Assembly: GCA_040380145.1 (NCBI GenBank)
Contig: JBEIJQ010000004.1
Span: forward strand, 1 to 46,501
Source of the DNA: JBEIJQ01 sp040380145
GTDB taxonomy: Bacteria; Bacteroidota; Bacteroidia; Chitinophagales; Saprospiraceae
Length of the DNA stretch: 46,501 nt
Direction of reading: 5' to 3'
Shown: positions 16,406-24,613 of the stretch, one piece after another
Layout: the number at the start of each line of letters is the position of its first letter
How positions within the stretch are numbered: the stretch's first letter is position 1
The notes under the pieces: generated by a model
The model's database searches: none
Told to the model about the DNA's origin: nothing
What the model saw: only the letters and a program-made list of their open reading frames with translations
Program-made: the position numbers and the translations under genes

Positions 16406-16972
16406 TCAACGTCCCACCACTACCTTGGCGTAGCGGATGATCACGTCGTGGAGATAATAGCCCTTTTCAAGAGTGTCCACGACCTTGCCCTTGAGATCGG
16501 GTGAAGGCGCAGGAAATTCCGTGACGGCCTCGTGCAGGTCGGCATCGAAGGGCTGGCCGTTGGACTCCATCGCTTTGAGGCCTTTCTGCTCGAGCAGCCC
16601 TAGTGTTTTTTGGTACACGAGCCGCATTCCCTCCGAAACGGACGGGTCGTTTTTGATGCCGCGCTCGAAATCGTCCAGTACGGGCAGCAGGGCCGTCATC
16701 AGTTCGCGGGAGGCCGTTTGGGTCATTTCGATCTTTTCCCGGGCCGTGCGTCGGCGGAAGTTGTCGAACTCCGCGTACAGGCGCAGGTATTTGTCTTTGA
16801 GGTCTTCCAGTTCGGCCCGAAGGGCAGCGGATTCGTCCGACGGTTTGTTCTCGGCGGACCGGGCATGGGCACTGTCCGCCTCTTCGAATGCCTCGGCGGG
16901 CGTTTCCGGTCGTTCTTCGACGCTCTTGTCCGGGACGATTTCTTCGTGGTCGGGGTGTTGGTTATGGTTCAT
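16406..16972 (-). CDS. grpE: Nucleotide exchange factor GrpE
   Basis: A 188-residue exchange factor for DnaK. An acidic, disordered N-terminus (about 1-50, rich in Glu, Asp and Pro) precedes the long dimerisation coiled coil (LRAELEDLKDKYLRLYAEFDN). The C-terminal beta domain has ESNGQPFDADLHEAV and GKVVDTLEKGYYLHDVIIRYAKVVVG, the family signature. The start is placed at MNHNQHPDHE. An upstream in-frame Met at 17014 would put the T-rich leader inside the protein. It is preceded by an inverted-repeat promoter region and a strong hairpin (see separate entries). Confidence 0.96.
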   Translation of the reverse strand: MNHNQHPDHEEIVPDKSVEERPETPAEAFEEADSAHARSAENKPSDESAALRAELEDLKDKYLRLYAEFDNFRRRTAREKIEMTQTASRELMTALLPVLDDFERGIKNDPSVSEGMRLVYQKTLGLLEQKGLKAMESNGQPFDADLHEAVTEFPAPSPDLKGKVVDTLEKGYYLHDVIIRYAKVVVGR

Positions 16973-16980
16973 CTCTGTTT

Positions 16981-17029
16981 TTTTTACAAAAAAAATAGAC
17001 CGCTGCCCGTTCACGGGCGGCGGGCAGCG
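16981..17029 (-). terminator. GC hairpin plus T-run in the tlpA-grpE gap
   Basis: Minus-strand CGCTGCCCG (17029-17021) pairs perfectly with CGGGCAGCG (17009-17001) around an 11-nt loop. After GTCTA comes a run of eight T (16996-16989 region). It may terminate tlpA. If the putative promoter at 17034-17075 is real, it would also form the first part of the grpE leader and could attenuate it. Confidence 0.55.
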
Positions 17030-17033
17030 CGTA

Positions 17034-17075
17034 TCAAACTTTGCGCCATGCCGCCGGGCACTGACAGTTTGTCAG
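17034..17075 (-). promoter_or_regulatory. Putative stress promoter/operator of grpE-dnaJ
   Basis: A perfect 6-bp inverted repeat, CTGACA-N3-TGTCAG (17061-17075), lies upstream of TGGCGC (minus strand, 17048-17043) and AAAGTTTGA (17042-17034). The repeat is not CIRCE (TTAGCACTC-N9-GAGTGCTAA). Its place ahead of two heat-shock genes suggests stress control, which is inference. Confidence 0.4.
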
Positions 17076-17082
17076 CGACGCT

Positions 17083-17598
17083 TCATTGCAGCCGTCTTTG
17101 CAGCACTTCGCGGATTTTTTTCTCGTCGGGGTTGACGGCTATGACGGCCCCGTCTTCTGCCAGCAGGTACTTGGTGGGTATCGACCTGACCTGGTACAGT
17201 CCGGCCACCGGATCGTCGAATCCCATCAGGTTTGAAACATGGAGCGGCCAGCGCAGACCGTCTTCGCGGATGGCTTTTTCCCATGCCGTGCGCTTGGTGT
17301 CGAGCGAAACGCTCACGATCGCAAAATTTTTTTCCGAAAACTCGTCCCAGATCCGTACGAGGGCGGGGTTGTCGCGGCGGCACGGACCGCACCAGCTGGC
17401 CCAAAAATCCAAGAGCACGACCTTGCCGCGCAGGGAGGACAGCCGCAGTTCCCCGCCGCCAAGCAGCGGTGCGGAGAAGTCGTCCGCGGCCGAACCGAGC
17501 CCCAGCTTCGGGGCCATGTACAACTGTCGGCCCAGCCACACGGAAGCGCCAACGATCAGCAGTGCCACCAACAACCAGTTTTTTTTCAAGGTGTCCAT
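17083..17598 (-). CDS. TlpA-like membrane-anchored thioredoxin
   Basis: A 171-residue thioredoxin-fold protein tethered by an N-terminal membrane segment (about 8-25) and expected to face the periplasm. The active site is WCGPC, with Cys70 and Cys73 in LDFWASWCGPCRRDNPAL. The cis-Pro loop is SIPTKYLL, and the region VSLDTKRTAWEKAI belongs to the TlpA/ResA insertion. Family members reduce disulfides during cytochrome c maturation or cell-surface protein folding; the partner here is not shown. It is divergent from ffh. An unusual A/T-tract motif at 17323-17340 lies inside the gene. Confidence 0.9.
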   Translation of the reverse strand: MDTLKKNWLLVALLIVGASVWLGRQLYMAPKLGLGSAADDFSAPLLGGGELRLSSLRGKVVLLDFWASWCGPCRRDNPALVRIWDEFSEKNFAIVSVSLDTKRTAWEKAIREDGLRWPLHVSNLMGFDDPVAGLYQVRSIPTKYLLAEDGAVIAVNPDEKKIREVLQRRLQ

Positions 17599-17972
17599 AT
17601 TTCTGGTTCGAACAATCGGTTCAAGCGAATGATATTTTTTTAAAAATCAATTTTTTATAAAAAAATAAAAAGACTGCTGTGCAAAAGCGCCGATATTTTG
17701 CTGCAAGATCCGTTGAAAAGCGGGACAAGGGCGGTTTTCGGAAAAATTTTTCCCGAAAAAACAAGTGATCATGCCCGTGAAAGCCATTTGGGTTTGTGCG
17801 AGGGCTCGAAACCGTTCCCTTATATAGCCCCTACGGAATTTTGGTTGTGTGGCGGGATTGTGCCTTTCGATACAGTGTTTGTGTGCTCCGTTCCATGCCG
17901 TATCTGTGCGATGGGCCGAGTCTCTACTTTTGGTTATATTTGCGGCCGCAAAAAAAATCAACGATCTCCTTT
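17599..17972. other. 374-nt divergent intergenic region between tlpA and ffh
   Basis: No protein gene is supported. Contents: an AT-rich block (17630-17672); a TATTTTG element on the plus strand (17694-17700) similar to the one before the carbamoyltransferase; a near-palindrome TTTTCGG-A5-T5-CCCGAAAA (17735-17759, one bulge); and the ffh promoter element at 17935-17942. A short RNA between 17700 and 17935 is possible but unsupported. I looked for the conserved SRP RNA GGAA-tetraloop core and did not see it. Confidence 0.4.
17935..17942 (+). promoter_or_regulatory. -7 promoter element of ffh
   Basis: TATATTTG matches TAnnTTTG and lies 30 nt before the ffh ATG. No clear TTTG partner is seen upstream. 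Confidence 0.5.
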
Positions 17973-19328
17973 ATGTTCCAGAATTTACAGGAAAGGCTCG
18001 ACATCGCCTTCAAGACCCTCAGCGGCGACCGCCGTTTGACGGAGCTGAATGTGGCGGAATCCATCAAGGAAATCCGCCGTGCCCTCGTGGACGCGGACGT
18101 CAATTACAAAATCGCCAAGGAGTTCACCGACAAGGTGCGCCAAAAGGCGCTCGGCACGGAAAACGTGTTGCGGGCCGTCAAGCCCGGCCAGTTGATGGTG
18201 AAGATCGTACAGGACGAACTGACGGCCCTGATGGGCGGCCAATCTGCCGGCATCAATGTCAAAGGCGCTCCCGGGGTGGTCCTGATCGCCGGTCTGCAGG
18301 GGTCCGGCAAAACCACCTTTTCGGGCAAGTTGGCCCTGTACCTGCGCACCAAGCGCCAGATGCGCCCGCTGCTCGTGGCCTGCGACGTGTACCGCCCGGC
18401 CGCCATCGATCAGTTGACCGTGCTGGCCGAGCAAGTGGGTGCCACCATCTACAAAGAGCCGGAAAGCAAGGACGCGGTCCAGATCGCCCTCAACGCGATC
18501 GAGTTCGCCCGCCGCAACCGACACGACGTGGTGATCGTGGATACCGCGGGCCGATTGGCCGTGGACGAAGAGATGATGCGCGAGATCGAAAACGTCAAGC
18601 GGGCCGTCCAGCCACAGGAAACCCTTTTCGTGGTCGACTCGATGACCGGCCAAGATGCGGTGAACACGGCCCAGGCTTTCCAAGAAAGGATCAACTACGA
18701 CGGCGTGGTGCTCACCAAGCTCGACGGCGACACCCGCGGCGGTGCCGCCCTCTCGATCCGCTACACGGTGGGCAAGCCGATCAAGTTCGTTTCCTCTGGT
18801 GAAAAACTCGACACCCTCGATATCTTCTACCCCGACCGGATGGCTCAACGCATCCTCGGCATGGGCGACATCGTCTCGCTGGTGGAACGCGCCCAAGATC
18901 AGTTCGACGAGCAGGAGGCCAAAAAACTGGAGAAAAAAATCAAGCGCAACCAGTTTGATTTCAACGACTTTTTGACCCAGCTCGCCCAGATCAAGAAAAT
19001 GGGCAATCTCAAGTCGCTGCTTTCGATGGTGCCCGGGATGAACAAAATGGCCAAGCAGCTCGAAGAGGTGGACGATCGGATGCTCGACCGCGTGGAGGCC
19101 ATTATCCTTTCGATGACCCCCGCCGAACGGGCCAACCCGGCCCTCCTGAACGGCTCGCGCAAGCAACGCATCGCCAAGGGTTGTGGCCGCACGATGGAAG
19201 ATGTCAACCAGTTCATCCGCCAGTTCGAGGAAATGCGCCAGATGATGCACCAGTTTTCGAACATGCAGGGCGGTCCCGGCGGCATGCGTCCTGGCATGCG
19301 TCCACCGACGATGCCGCGCCGCAAGTGA
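17973..19328 (+). CDS. ffh: Signal recognition particle protein Ffh
   Basis: A 451-residue SRP54 GTPase that, with SRP RNA, targets nascent membrane proteins to FtsY and SecYEG. The N domain is at 1-90. The G domain has G1 GLQGSGKTT (107-115), then DVYRPAAIDQL, DTAGRLAVDE and TKLDGDTRGGAAL. The Met-rich M domain includes MVPGMNKMAKQL and SRKQRIAKGCGRT, ending in a Gly/Met/Arg/Pro tail. The frame is open further upstream to 17796. The start is set at MFQNLQERLD because that is the conserved N-terminus and the promoter lies between. Confidence 0.97.
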   Translation: MFQNLQERLDIAFKTLSGDRRLTELNVAESIKEIRRALVDADVNYKIAKEFTDKVRQKALGTENVLRAVKPGQLMVKIVQDELTALMGGQSAGINVKGAPGVVLIAGLQGSGKTTFSGKLALYLRTKRQMRPLLVACDVYRPAAIDQLTVLAEQVGATIYKEPESKDAVQIALNAIEFARRNRHDVVIVDTAGRLAVDEEMMREIENVKRAVQPQETLFVVDSMTGQDAVNTAQAFQERINYDGVVLTKLDGDTRGGAALSIRYTVGKPIKFVSSGEKLDTLDIFYPDRMAQRILGMGDIVSLVERAQDQFDEQEAKKLEKKIKRNQFDFNDFLTQLAQIKKMGNLKSLLSMVPGMNKMAKQLEEVDDRMLDRVEAIILSMTPAERANPALLNGSRKQRIAKGCGRTMEDVNQFIRQFEEMRQMMHQFSNMQGGPGGMRPGMRPPTMPRRK

Positions 19329-19348
19329 TGCGGATGTGCCAGCTGCCC

Positions 19349-19384
19349 AAAAAAAGCGCCCCTGGAAACGGGGGCGCTTTTTTT
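19349..19384. terminator. Bidirectional terminator between ffh and pyk
   Basis: GCGCCCC (19356-19362) pairs with GGGGCGC (19371-19377) around an 8-nt loop, flanked by seven A on the left and seven T on the right. It can serve the convergent ffh and pyk genes. Confidence 0.88.
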
Positions 19385-19412
19385 GGGTGGTTTGTCAACA
19401 AAGGCCGCGGCG

Positions 19413-20852
19413 TCACTCCACCACCGACACCTTGAGCATATTGGTGCGCCGGCGTTCGTGCAGGGGCATGGAGCCGGTGTTGATGACGATGTCGCCGGAA
19501 TTCACGAAGCCTCTTTTTTTCAAAAAATCGTTGACATCCTGGATGGTGCCGTCCGTGGTGGTGAATTTGTCGTAGGCGAATCCCCTGACCCCCCAGATCA
19601 GGCTGAGGGCGCCGAGCAGGTCGGGATCGGCGGAAAAGATGAAGACATCGCTCTTGGGGCGATAGCACGATAGCATGAAGCCCGTGTAGCCCGATTTGGT
19701 CATGCCCACGATGGCGCGGGCCCGGAGTTTGGAAGCGATTTCGCAGGCGTTGAAGCACAAGGCGTCGCTGAGGAAAGTTTTGGAGCCTTCTTCCGCGACG
19801 AGCCCTTTCATATAGATGTTGCCCTCGTTTTCCACTTTGGCGATGATGCGGTTCATGGCTTCCACGACCAATGCCGGGTGCTTGCCCACGGAGGTTTCGC
19901 CGGAGAGCATCACCGCGTCTGCGCCGTCGAGCACCGCGTTGGCCACGTCGTTCACTTCGGCCCGGGTGGGCGAGGGGTTCTGGATCATGCTGTCCATCAT
20001 CTGGGTGGCCACGATCACCGGACGGGCGGAGTGGATGCAGCGGTTGATGATGTCTTTTTGCAGCAGGGGCAGATCTTCCATCGGCATTTCGATGCCGAGG
20101 TCGCCCCGGGCGATCATCACGGCATCGGTGGCCTTGATGATCGCATCGAGGTTGCGGATGGCCTCGGGCTTTTCGATCTTGGCCACGATCCGCGCGCGGT
20201 GCTGGCGTTCCTTGATGCGGCGGCGCAGCTCGTGGATGTCGTTTTCGTGGCGCACGAACGACAGCGCTATCCAGTTGAACGGATGCTTGAGCATGAATTC
20301 GAGGTCTGCCTCGTCTTTTTCCGTGATGGAAGGCAGCGAAACGTTCGTGTCGGGCAGGTTGACCCCTTTTTTGGAAGAGAGCACTTCGCCGTGCAGCACT
20401 TGGAGTTTGACCGTATCCTTTTGGTTGGTTTCCAAGACTTGGAGCACCACTTTGCCGTCGTCGAGCAGCACTTTTTCCCCTACTTTCACGTCTTGGGGGA
20501 AAAGTTCGTAGCTCATGTAGATCTTGCTCTTGTTGCCCACGCACCGCTCGTTGACGAAGGTGAGCACATCGCCCTTGGTCAAGGGCAGGTGGTTGTTTTC
20601 GATCTCCCCGATGCGGAGTTTGGGGCCTTGCAGGTCGCCGAGGATGCCGACATTGAGATCGAATTTTTTGTTGATGTATTGGATGTAGTTGATCGCCTTG
20701 AGGTGGTCTTCGTGCGAACCGTGCGAAAAATTCAGACGGAAAACGTCCACGCCGGCCTTGACCAGTTCGAGGAGCGTGTTGTAGTCGTTGCAGGCCGGCC
20801 CGACCGTGGCCAGCGTCTTGGTTTTTTGGAAATGGATATCGATTTTGGACAT
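19413..20852 (-). CDS. pyk: Pyruvate kinase
   Basis: A 479-residue glycolytic enzyme converting phosphoenolpyruvate and ADP to pyruvate and ATP in the cytoplasm. The A domain begins with KTLATVGPACNDYNTLLELV and VDVFRLNFSHGS. The active-site region includes RIVAKIEKPEAIRNLDAII and ARGDLGIEMP, then TQMMDSMI and SGETSVGKHPALVVEAM. The B domain and the C-terminal regulatory domain (ALCFNACEIASKL, then GTIQDVNDFL) are complete. It is convergent with ffh and shares the terminator at 19349-19384. A promoter element lies about 32 nt upstream of the ATG. Confidence 0.97.
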   Translation of the reverse strand: MSKIDIHFQKTKTLATVGPACNDYNTLLELVKAGVDVFRLNFSHGSHEDHLKAINYIQYINKKFDLNVGILGDLQGPKLRIGEIENNHLPLTKGDVLTFVNERCVGNKSKIYMSYELFPQDVKVGEKVLLDDGKVVLQVLETNQKDTVKLQVLHGEVLSSKKGVNLPDTNVSLPSITEKDEADLEFMLKHPFNWIALSFVRHENDIHELRRRIKERQHRARIVAKIEKPEAIRNLDAIIKATDAVMIARGDLGIEMPMEDLPLLQKDIINRCIHSARPVIVATQMMDSMIQNPSPTRAEVNDVANAVLDGADAVMLSGETSVGKHPALVVEAMNRIIAKVENEGNIYMKGLVAEEGSKTFLSDALCFNACEIASKLRARAIVGMTKSGYTGFMLSCYRPKSDVFIFSADPDLLGALSLIWGVRGFAYDKFTTTDGTIQDVNDFLKKRGFVNSGDIVINTGSMPLHERRRTNMLKVSVVE

Positions 20853-20883
20853 AAGATATGAGGTTCTGAAAAATAGTCAACGG

Positions 20884-20891
20884 CAAATATA
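20884..20891 (-). promoter_or_regulatory. -7 promoter element of pyk
   Basis: TATATTTG on the minus strand matches TAnnTTTG, 31 nt before the pyk ATG. Confidence 0.5.
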
Positions 20892-21023
20892 CGCTTTCCC
20901 CTCGGAAAAAGTTGGGCCCAGCCGGACAATTCGTGTAAAAATTACACTATCTATTGGGGGGCTGTTTTCGGAAAAGTCGGTATTTTGCACCACCAACTTG
21001 AACGCAAAAACGGCACATTCCGT

Positions 21024-22874
21024 ATGATTCTCGGTATTTCGGCCTATTACCACGACTCCGCAGCCGCATTGGTGGCGGACGGGAGGGTCGTTGCGGCCGC
21101 CCAAGAGGAGCGTTTTTCCCGCAAAAAGCATGATCCGGCTTTTCCCGCGCAGGCGCTGCGGTACTGCCTTTCGGAGGCTGGGGCCACGCTTGGCGACATT
21201 TCGGCGGTGGCTTTTTACGACAAGCCCCTACTCAAGTTCGAGCGCTTGCTGGAGACCTACCACGGCTTTGCGCCCCGGGGCGTGTCGTCCTTTGTGACGG
21301 CGATGCCCGTTTGGCTGCGCGAAAAGTTGTTTTTGAAAAACCTGTTGCGCAAAGAACTGTCCAAGATCGGCCCTTTCGACCCGCGCAAGACCCAACTGTT
21401 GTTTCCCGAGCACCATTTGTCGCATGCAGCCAGTGCCTTTTACCCGTCACCTTTCGAAGAGGCCGCCGTGCTCACGGTGGACGGAGTGGGGGAGTGGGCC
21501 ACGGCATCCATTTCCCACGGCCGCGGCGCCGAACTGGAGATCCTGCGCGAACTGCGCTTCCCCCATTCCCTTGGGCTGCTGTATTCCGCGTTCACCTACT
21601 ATCTCGGTTTCCGCGTCAACTCCGGTGAGTACAAGCTCATGGGGCTGGCCCCTTACGGCAGCGACCGTTCGGAGGATTATTCCCGCTGTGCCTCTGCCCT
21701 TCGCGGCTCGTTGGCGCATCTGTACAACGATGGATCCCTGTGGCTCGACCAACGCTACTTCCGCTACGCCACCGGACTGGCGATGACCGACGATCGGCGT
21801 TGGGAGGATTTGCTCGGGCTGCCGCGCCGCCTGCCCGAGCAGGCGCTCGAACAGCGCCATTGCGACATGGCCTTGGCGGTCCAGCGTTTTTGCGAGGAGG
21901 CCGTATTGGCGATGGCCCGTGAAGCGTGCCGCCTCACCGGATCGGCCAATCTGTGCCTCGCCGGCGGAGTGGCCCTCAACTGTGTGGCGAACGGCCGCTT
22001 GCGCGATTCGGGTCTTTTCGGGGGGCTGTTCGTGCAACCGGCGGCCGGAGATGCCGGAGGCGCGCCTGGGGCCGCTTTGGCGGCTTGGCATCTCCACGCC
22101 AAGAGGGCAAGGGAGCCGCAAGGGCAGACGGACGGGATGTCGGGGGCTTTGCTGGGGCCTTCGTTCACGGCGGCGGAGGTGGAAATCCTGCGGGTGCGCC
22201 ACGGAGCCGTGTTCCGGCGGTTAGCCGATTTCGGGGAGACCTGCCGCGAGGCCGCCGGCCTGTTGGCCCAGGGGCGTGTCCTCGGTTGGGTCCAAGGGCG
22301 TATGGAATTCGGTCCGCGCGCACTCGGCGGGCGCAGCATCTTGGCCGACCCCCGCCGAACCGACATGCAGCGCAAGATCAATCTGATGGTGAAGTTCCGC
22401 GAATCGTTCCGGCCTTTTGCCCCGGCGGTGTTGGAGGAGGCGGCCGACCGATTTTTCGCGGGCGTCGGCTCTTCGCCGTATATGTTGTTTACGGCACCGG
22501 TCCGGGAGGAACTGTGCGCTTTGCTGCCGGACGGGTACTCGGGTTGGCCGATGGAAGACAAGTTGGCGTTCGGCCGTTCGTCGCTGCCCGCCGTCACCCA
22601 TGTGGACGGATCGGCCCGGGTGCAGACCGTCGGGCGCGATCGTCACCCGCTTTTTTGGGAACTGCTCAAGGCCTTCGAGGCGAGGACCGGCTGCCCGGTG
22701 CTGGTCAACACCAGTTTCAACGTGCGGGGCGAACCGATCGTATGCACCCCGGAGGATGCCTATCGCTGCTTCATGCTCAGCGGCATCGACGACCTGATCG
22801 TCGGCGATTTCCATTTCCGCAAGGACGATCAGCCCCCGTGGACGGGGCCGAGACCCGTCCTGGCGGACGATTGA
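21024..22874 (+). CDS. NodU/CmcH-family carbamoyltransferase
   Basis: A 616-residue enzyme of the family that makes carbamoyl-adenylate and transfers the carbamoyl group to a hydroxyl. The N-terminal ASKHA/Kae1-like domain begins ILGISAYYHDSAAAL (His10) and has the metal-site segment EHHLSHAASAF (His130, His131, His134). Further motifs are LAGGVALNCVANGR and the C-terminal FGPRALGGRSILADPR and VLVNTSFNVRGEPIVCTPEDAY. Known members modify Nod factors, antibiotics and polysaccharides. No biosynthetic cluster is nearby, so the acceptor is unknown. The start at MILGISAYYH is the conserved N-terminus; the frame extends upstream to 20985. A TATTTTG element (20981-20987) is a candidate promoter. Confidence 0.93.
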   Translation: MILGISAYYHDSAAALVADGRVVAAAQEERFSRKKHDPAFPAQALRYCLSEAGATLGDISAVAFYDKPLLKFERLLETYHGFAPRGVSSFVTAMPVWLREKLFLKNLLRKELSKIGPFDPRKTQLLFPEHHLSHAASAFYPSPFEEAAVLTVDGVGEWATASISHGRGAELEILRELRFPHSLGLLYSAFTYYLGFRVNSGEYKLMGLAPYGSDRSEDYSRCASALRGSLAHLYNDGSLWLDQRYFRYATGLAMTDDRRWEDLLGLPRRLPEQALEQRHCDMALAVQRFCEEAVLAMAREACRLTGSANLCLAGGVALNCVANGRLRDSGLFGGLFVQPAAGDAGGAPGAALAAWHLHAKRAREPQGQTDGMSGALLGPSFTAAEVEILRVRHGAVFRRLADFGETCREAAGLLAQGRVLGWVQGRMEFGPRALGGRSILADPRRTDMQRKINLMVKFRESFRPFAPAVLEEAADRFFAGVGSSPYMLFTAPVREELCALLPDGYSGWPMEDKLAFGRSSLPAVTHVDGSARVQTVGRDRHPLFWELLKAFEARTGCPVLVNTSFNVRGEPIVCTPEDAYRCFMLSGIDDLIVGDFHFRKDDQPPWTGPRPVLADD

Positions 22875-22880
22875 ACCGAT

Positions 22881-22912
22881 CGGGGAAAGACCTATTTCCC
22901 GTTGATTTTTTT
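22881..22912. terminator. Weak hairpin between convergent carbamoyltransferase and tdh genes
   Basis: GGGAAA (22883-22888) pairs with TTTCCC (22895-22900), followed on the plus strand by GTTGA and seven T (22906-22912). It overlaps the tdh stop codon. The stem is short, so this is tentative. Confidence 0.4.
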
Positions 22913-23845
22913 CAGGTTCGACAGCATATCGGCGGTCATGGCCGACAGGTCGTAGCGCGGCGCCCAGCCCCAATCGGCGCGGGCGGCGGAGTCGTCGATG
23001 CTCTGTGGCCAGCCGTCGGCGATTTTTTGGCGGAAATCGTCGCGATAAGAAAGGGAGAAATCCGGCATGTGGAGTCGGATCTCTGCGGCCAGTTCCTCGG
23101 GGTCGAAGCTCAGGGCCGACACGTTGTAACTGGATCGCACCCGGACCTTGTCGGCATCTGCGTGCATCAGTTCGAGCGTGGCGCGGATGGCATCGGGCAT
23201 GTACATCATGGGCAGGTAAGTGCCCGGTTGCAGAAAACATTCGTAGGCGCCGTCGGCGAGCGCTTTGTGGAAAATGTCCACGGCGTAATCCGTGGTGCCG
23301 CCACCCGGCGGGGTGCGGTAGCTGATGAGGCCCGGATAGCGCAGGCTGCGGGTGTCCACTCGGTGGGTCAACCAATAATATTCGGCCCATCGTTCCCCGG
23401 CCTGTTTGCTGATGCCGTAGGCCGTGGTGGGATCCATGACGGTATGCTGGGGCGTGTTCCGGCGTGGAGTGTTGGGACCGAACGCCGCTATGGAAGAGGG
23501 CCAAAAAAGGCGACCGATGCGTTTTTCGGTCATCATGCCCAGCATGTTGAGCAGCCCTTCCATGTTGAGTCGCCAAGCGAAAAGCGGGTTTTGTTCGCCT
23601 TTGGCCGACAGGATGGCGGCCATCAGATACACTTGGGTGATCCCGTGGCGGTCCACGATGGCCCCGAGGTTTTCGCGGTCCAGGATGTTGAGGTGTTCGT
23701 AGCGGCCGTCGAAACCTTTCAGGGCACGGGGCTCCACGATATCGGAGGCGATGACGTTGTCTTCTCCGTAAATGCCCTGCAGGGCTTCGGTGAGCTCGGT
23801 GCCGATCTGTCCGAGGGCGCCGACGATCAAGATTTTTTCGCTCAT
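22892..23845 (-). CDS. tdh: L-threonine 3-dehydrogenase-like NAD-dependent epimerase/dehydratase (SDR family)
   Basis: A 317-residue extended short-chain dehydrogenase. The NAD-binding motif GALGQIG lies at 9-15. The catalytic Ser-Tyr-Lys set is in WPSSIAAFG (115-122) and AYGISKQAGE (Tyr142, Lys146). The segment RYPGLISYRTPPGGGTTDYA is characteristic of SDR-type L-threonine dehydrogenases, which oxidise threonine to 2-amino-3-ketobutyrate. The usual partner Kbl (glycine C-acetyltransferase) is not in the window. The start is at MSEKILIVGA; upstream codons to 23986 overlap the divergent promoter region. A UDP-sugar epimerase is a less likely alternative. Confidence 0.87.
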   Translation of the reverse strand: MSEKILIVGALGQIGTELTEALQGIYGEDNVIASDIVEPRALKGFDGRYEHLNILDRENLGAIVDRHGITQVYLMAAILSAKGEQNPLFAWRLNMEGLLNMLGMMTEKRIGRLFWPSSIAAFGPNTPRRNTPQHTVMDPTTAYGISKQAGERWAEYYWLTHRVDTRSLRYPGLISYRTPPGGGTTDYAVDIFHKALADGAYECFLQPGTYLPMMYMPDAIRATLELMHADADKVRVRSSYNVSALSFDPEELAAEIRLHMPDFSLSYRDDFRQKIADGWPQSIDDSAARADWGWAPRYDLSAMTADMLSNLKKINGK

Positions 23846-24001
23846 GGGTCGCGGTTTTGGGGATTGGTGGGCGGGCAAAAATAGACTGTGGCGAGCAATC
23901 GGCGGTCGATTTTTGTCCAAAGCCAACTTTTTTCCTCCAAATGCCTTATTATTGAGAAAAATTTTGGAAAAATCTCCCAAAAGCAAGCCGTCCGTCCGAT
24001 C

Positions 24002-24502
24002 ATGGAATATTCAGAAGCGAGGGAAAAATTCATCCAAGCCTGGGGCACCTTCGCCTCCGACTGGGGCGTCAACCGCACCATGGCGCAGGTGCATGCCCTG
24101 TTGATGATCTCTCCGGAACCCCTTTCCGCGGACGATGTCATGGAGCAGCTCCAGATCTCGCGCGGCAACGCCAACATGAACATCCGCGCGCTCATCGACT
24201 GGGGGCTGGTGTTCAAGGAACTTCGTCCGGGCGACCGCCGCGAATACTTCATCGCCGAGCGCGACATGTGGGAAGTGATCCGAAAGATCATCGTGCAGCG
24301 CAAGAAAAAAGAGTTGGAGCCCGTGATCAAGGTGCTCAACGAGATCAGCGAAGTGGAGGGCGACCATCGTGACGTGGAGCGTTTTCGGATGACCGTGCAG
24401 GACATCCGGATGTTCGCGCACAAGGCCGATTCCACTTTGGACAGTCTGATCCGGGCCGAGGCGTCTTGGTTTGTGGGCACTTTCATGAAAATGATCAAGT
24501 AG
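24002..24502 (+). CDS. GbsR/MarR-type transcriptional regulator
   Basis: A 166-residue protein with a winged helix-turn-helix in the first ~90 residues (NRTMAQVHALLMISPEPLSADDVMEQLQISRGNANMN in segments) and a C-terminal helical region (QRKKKELEPVIKVLNEI, then SLIRAEASWFVGTFMKM) likely for dimerisation. It resembles the GbsR group of MarR regulators common in Bacteroidota. It is divergent from tdh across 156 nt, so control of tdh is possible but not shown. The frame is open upstream to 23888, but MEYSEAREKF is the likely start because earlier residues cover the AT-rich promoter region. S8 follows 236 nt downstream with its own promoter. Confidence 0.87.
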   Translation: MEYSEAREKFIQAWGTFASDWGVNRTMAQVHALLMISPEPLSADDVMEQLQISRGNANMNIRALIDWGLVFKELRPGDRREYFIAERDMWEVIRKIIVQRKKKELEPVIKVLNEISEVEGDHRDVERFRMTVQDIRMFAHKADSTLDSLIRAEASWFVGTFMKMIK

Positions 24503-24570
24503 AAAAGCTCCGTTTGTGGAAGCCCCGATCTTTTTTTGAATTTTTTTTTGGGAAAGTTTTTTTTTGTCGA

Positions 24571-24587
24571 AAAGCGCTTTACTTTTG
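24571..24587 (+). promoter_or_regulatory. Promoter of the S8-led ribosomal protein operon
   Basis: TACTTTTG (24580-24587) matches the -7 consensus TAnnTTTG. It is preceded by a 10-nt palindrome AAAGCGCTTT (24571-24580) that overlaps it by one base and could be an operator. The nearest TTTG (24563-24566) is only 13 nt upstream, shorter than usual. Confidence 0.55.
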
Positions 24588-24613
24588 CAGCCGCTTCTTT
24601 GGAACCGCATTCC

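Noticed and set aside
16973..17082. CIRCE/HrcA operator before grpE
   Set aside because: The inverted repeat there has a different sequence and a 3-nt spacer, not TTAGCACTC-N9-GAGTGCTAA.
17700..17934. SRP RNA (ffs) gene next to ffh
   Set aside because: The conserved GGAA tetraloop core and flanking motif are not present.
21926..23884. A 652-codon plus-strand frame
   Set aside because: It overlaps the end of the carbamoyltransferase out of frame and runs antisense to tdh; low-complexity Gly/Arg/Pro composition.
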